7,517 nucleotides of DNA from Candidatus Eiseniibacteriota bacterium (GTDB lineage: Bacteria; Eisenbacteria; RBG-16-71-46; JABDJR01): positions 1 to 7,517 of the forward strand of contig JABDJR010000579.1 of assembly GCA_013003415.1 (NCBI GenBank), given 5' to 3'. The translations under genes and the position numbers were made by a program. Shown one piece after another: positions 6,694-7,517 of the stretch (position 1 is its first letter; every line of letters begins with the position of its first letter). The notes under the pieces were generated by a model. The model did no database searches. It had not been told where the DNA came from and was given only the letters and a program-made list of their open reading frames with translations.

Positions 6694-7517
6694 GTGAATC
6701 TTCACGAGTACCAGGCCAAGACTGTTTTTGGCAGTTTCGGCATCCCTATTATTGAAGGAAGAGTTGCAACCACTCCGGAGGAAGCCCGCGCCCACGCTGA
6801 GGCTATGGGTGGCATGGTCGTGGTCAAGGCTCAGGTGCATACCGGCGGGCGAGGAAAAGCCGGCGGGGTCAAGCTGGCCAAAGATGCGGCTGAGGCGGAA
6901 GCGCGAGCGCGCGACATTTTGGGCTTAGACATTAAAGGGCACATTGTAGAAACGATTCTTATCGTGCCGGCCTCCGACATTTCCAAAGAGTACTATCTCA
7001 GCATCACTCTCGACCGTGGTTCCAAGCGACCGGTGATTATCGCCTCGGCCGAAGGGGGCATCGATATCGAAGAAGTTGCGGCCAAGACGCCGGAGAAGAT
7101 CTTCCGGTATCACCTAGACCGCCCCGGATCGTTCAAGTCCTATGAAGCCCGCCTTGTGGCATCCAAGCTTGAATCCGATCCCAAGATCCAGTTGAGGATG
7201 GCTCGCATTGTCGAACAACTCGTGAACTGCTTTTGGGCTACCGATGCTTCTTTGGTCGAGATCAATCCGCTCATCACCAATCCCGAGGGTCAGGTCATTG
7301 CCCTCGACGCCAAGATGAGTGTCGACGACAACGCACTGTACAAACACCCGCACCTGGTTGCCTTCCGCGAAGACTCCGATGAGCACGCAAAAGCGGCTCG
7401 TGAAATGGGGCTTTCCTATGTTCCTTTGGAAGGGAACGTCGGTTGTATCGTGAACGGTGCCGGGCTTGCCATGGCCACCATGGATCTCATCAAACACTTT
7501 GGCGGTGAGCCGGCTAA
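6694..7517 (+). CDS. sucC: Succinyl-CoA synthetase (ADP-forming) beta subunit, C-terminus cut by window edge
   Basis: 274 codons are visible of a family usually near 375-390 residues. SucC joins SucD to convert succinyl-CoA to succinate with ATP (or GTP) formation in the TCA cycle. The start MNLHEYQAK is family-typical. The ATP-grasp domain shows VVKAQVHTGGRGKAGGVK (Lys45, glycine-rich 51-58), SKEYYLS, AEGGIDIEEVAAKTPEKI, and the metal-binding ASLVEINPL (Glu179, Asn181) and LDAKMS (Asp195). GNVGCIVNGAGLAMATMD (227-244) opens the C-terminal ligase domain. The stretch LGLDIKGHIVETILI lacks the few extra residues of the E. coli form and is like the short-loop version seen in actinobacteria and others. 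The start is GTG, chosen because GGAG (6684-6687) lies 6 bases upstream and the reading matches the family N-terminus exactly. sucD would be expected just beyond the edge. No clear promoter is visible in the 68 bases after the hldE terminator. Confidence 0.97.
   Translation, partial: MNLHEYQAKTVFGSFGIPIIEGRVATTPEEARAHAEAMGGMVVVKAQVHTGGRGKAGGVKLAKDAAEAEARARDILGLDIKGHIVETILIVPASDISKEYYLSITLDRGSKRPVIIASAEGGIDIEEVAAKTPEKIFRYHLDRPGSFKSYEARLVASKLESDPKIQLRMARIVEQLVNCFWATDASLVEINPLITNPEGQVIALDAKMSVDDNALYKHPHLVAFREDSDEHAKAAREMGLSYVPLEGNVGCIVNGAGLAMATMDLIKHFGGEPA

Overview
The window looks like chromosomal DNA of a Gram-negative, LPS-producing bacterium of moderate GC content. The evidence is a bifunctional ADP-heptose enzyme (HldE), needed for the LPS inner core, and a large exported gingipain-type (C25) protease built from calcium-binding and beta-sandwich modules. 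Such proteases are common in Bacteroidetes/Fibrobacteres-related and several uncultured candidate phyla. I cannot fix the phylum from this sequence. The sucC gene has the short-loop form of the ATP-grasp domain, unlike the E. coli form.

Layout. Positions 1-3362 (minus) hold the first 1,120 residues of a secreted C25 cysteine peptidase that runs off the left edge. Positions 3363-3829 carry no gene I can name. On the minus strand this stretch has a long stop-free frame ending 7 bases before the protease start, plus candidate promoters in both directions. A 36-residue, extremely Arg/Lys-rich protein with a near-perfect Shine-Dalgarno lies at 3830-3940 (+). It is followed by a perfect 8-bp hairpin whose T-tract faces the minus strand. 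Positions 4059-4721 (+) encode a RadC/JAB-domain protein with an intact metal-binding motif but an eroded N-terminal half. Convergent to it, at 4732-4875 (-), is a probable 47-residue single-pass membrane peptide. After a 210-base regulatory gap come hldE (5086-6567, +), an intrinsic terminator (6603-6625), and the first 274 codons of sucC (6694 to the right edge, +).

How the genes relate. There is no obvious single pathway. hldE (LPS heptose precursor) and sucC (TCA cycle) are housekeeping genes separated by a terminator, so they are probably independent units. The protease is transcribed in the opposite direction from everything else except the 47-residue peptide. The least explained part is 3363-4058, which holds the tiny basic protein, the minus-facing hairpin and the unassigned open frame. 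I see no convincing evidence of a new multi-gene system, and the basic micro-protein is the best novelty candidate.
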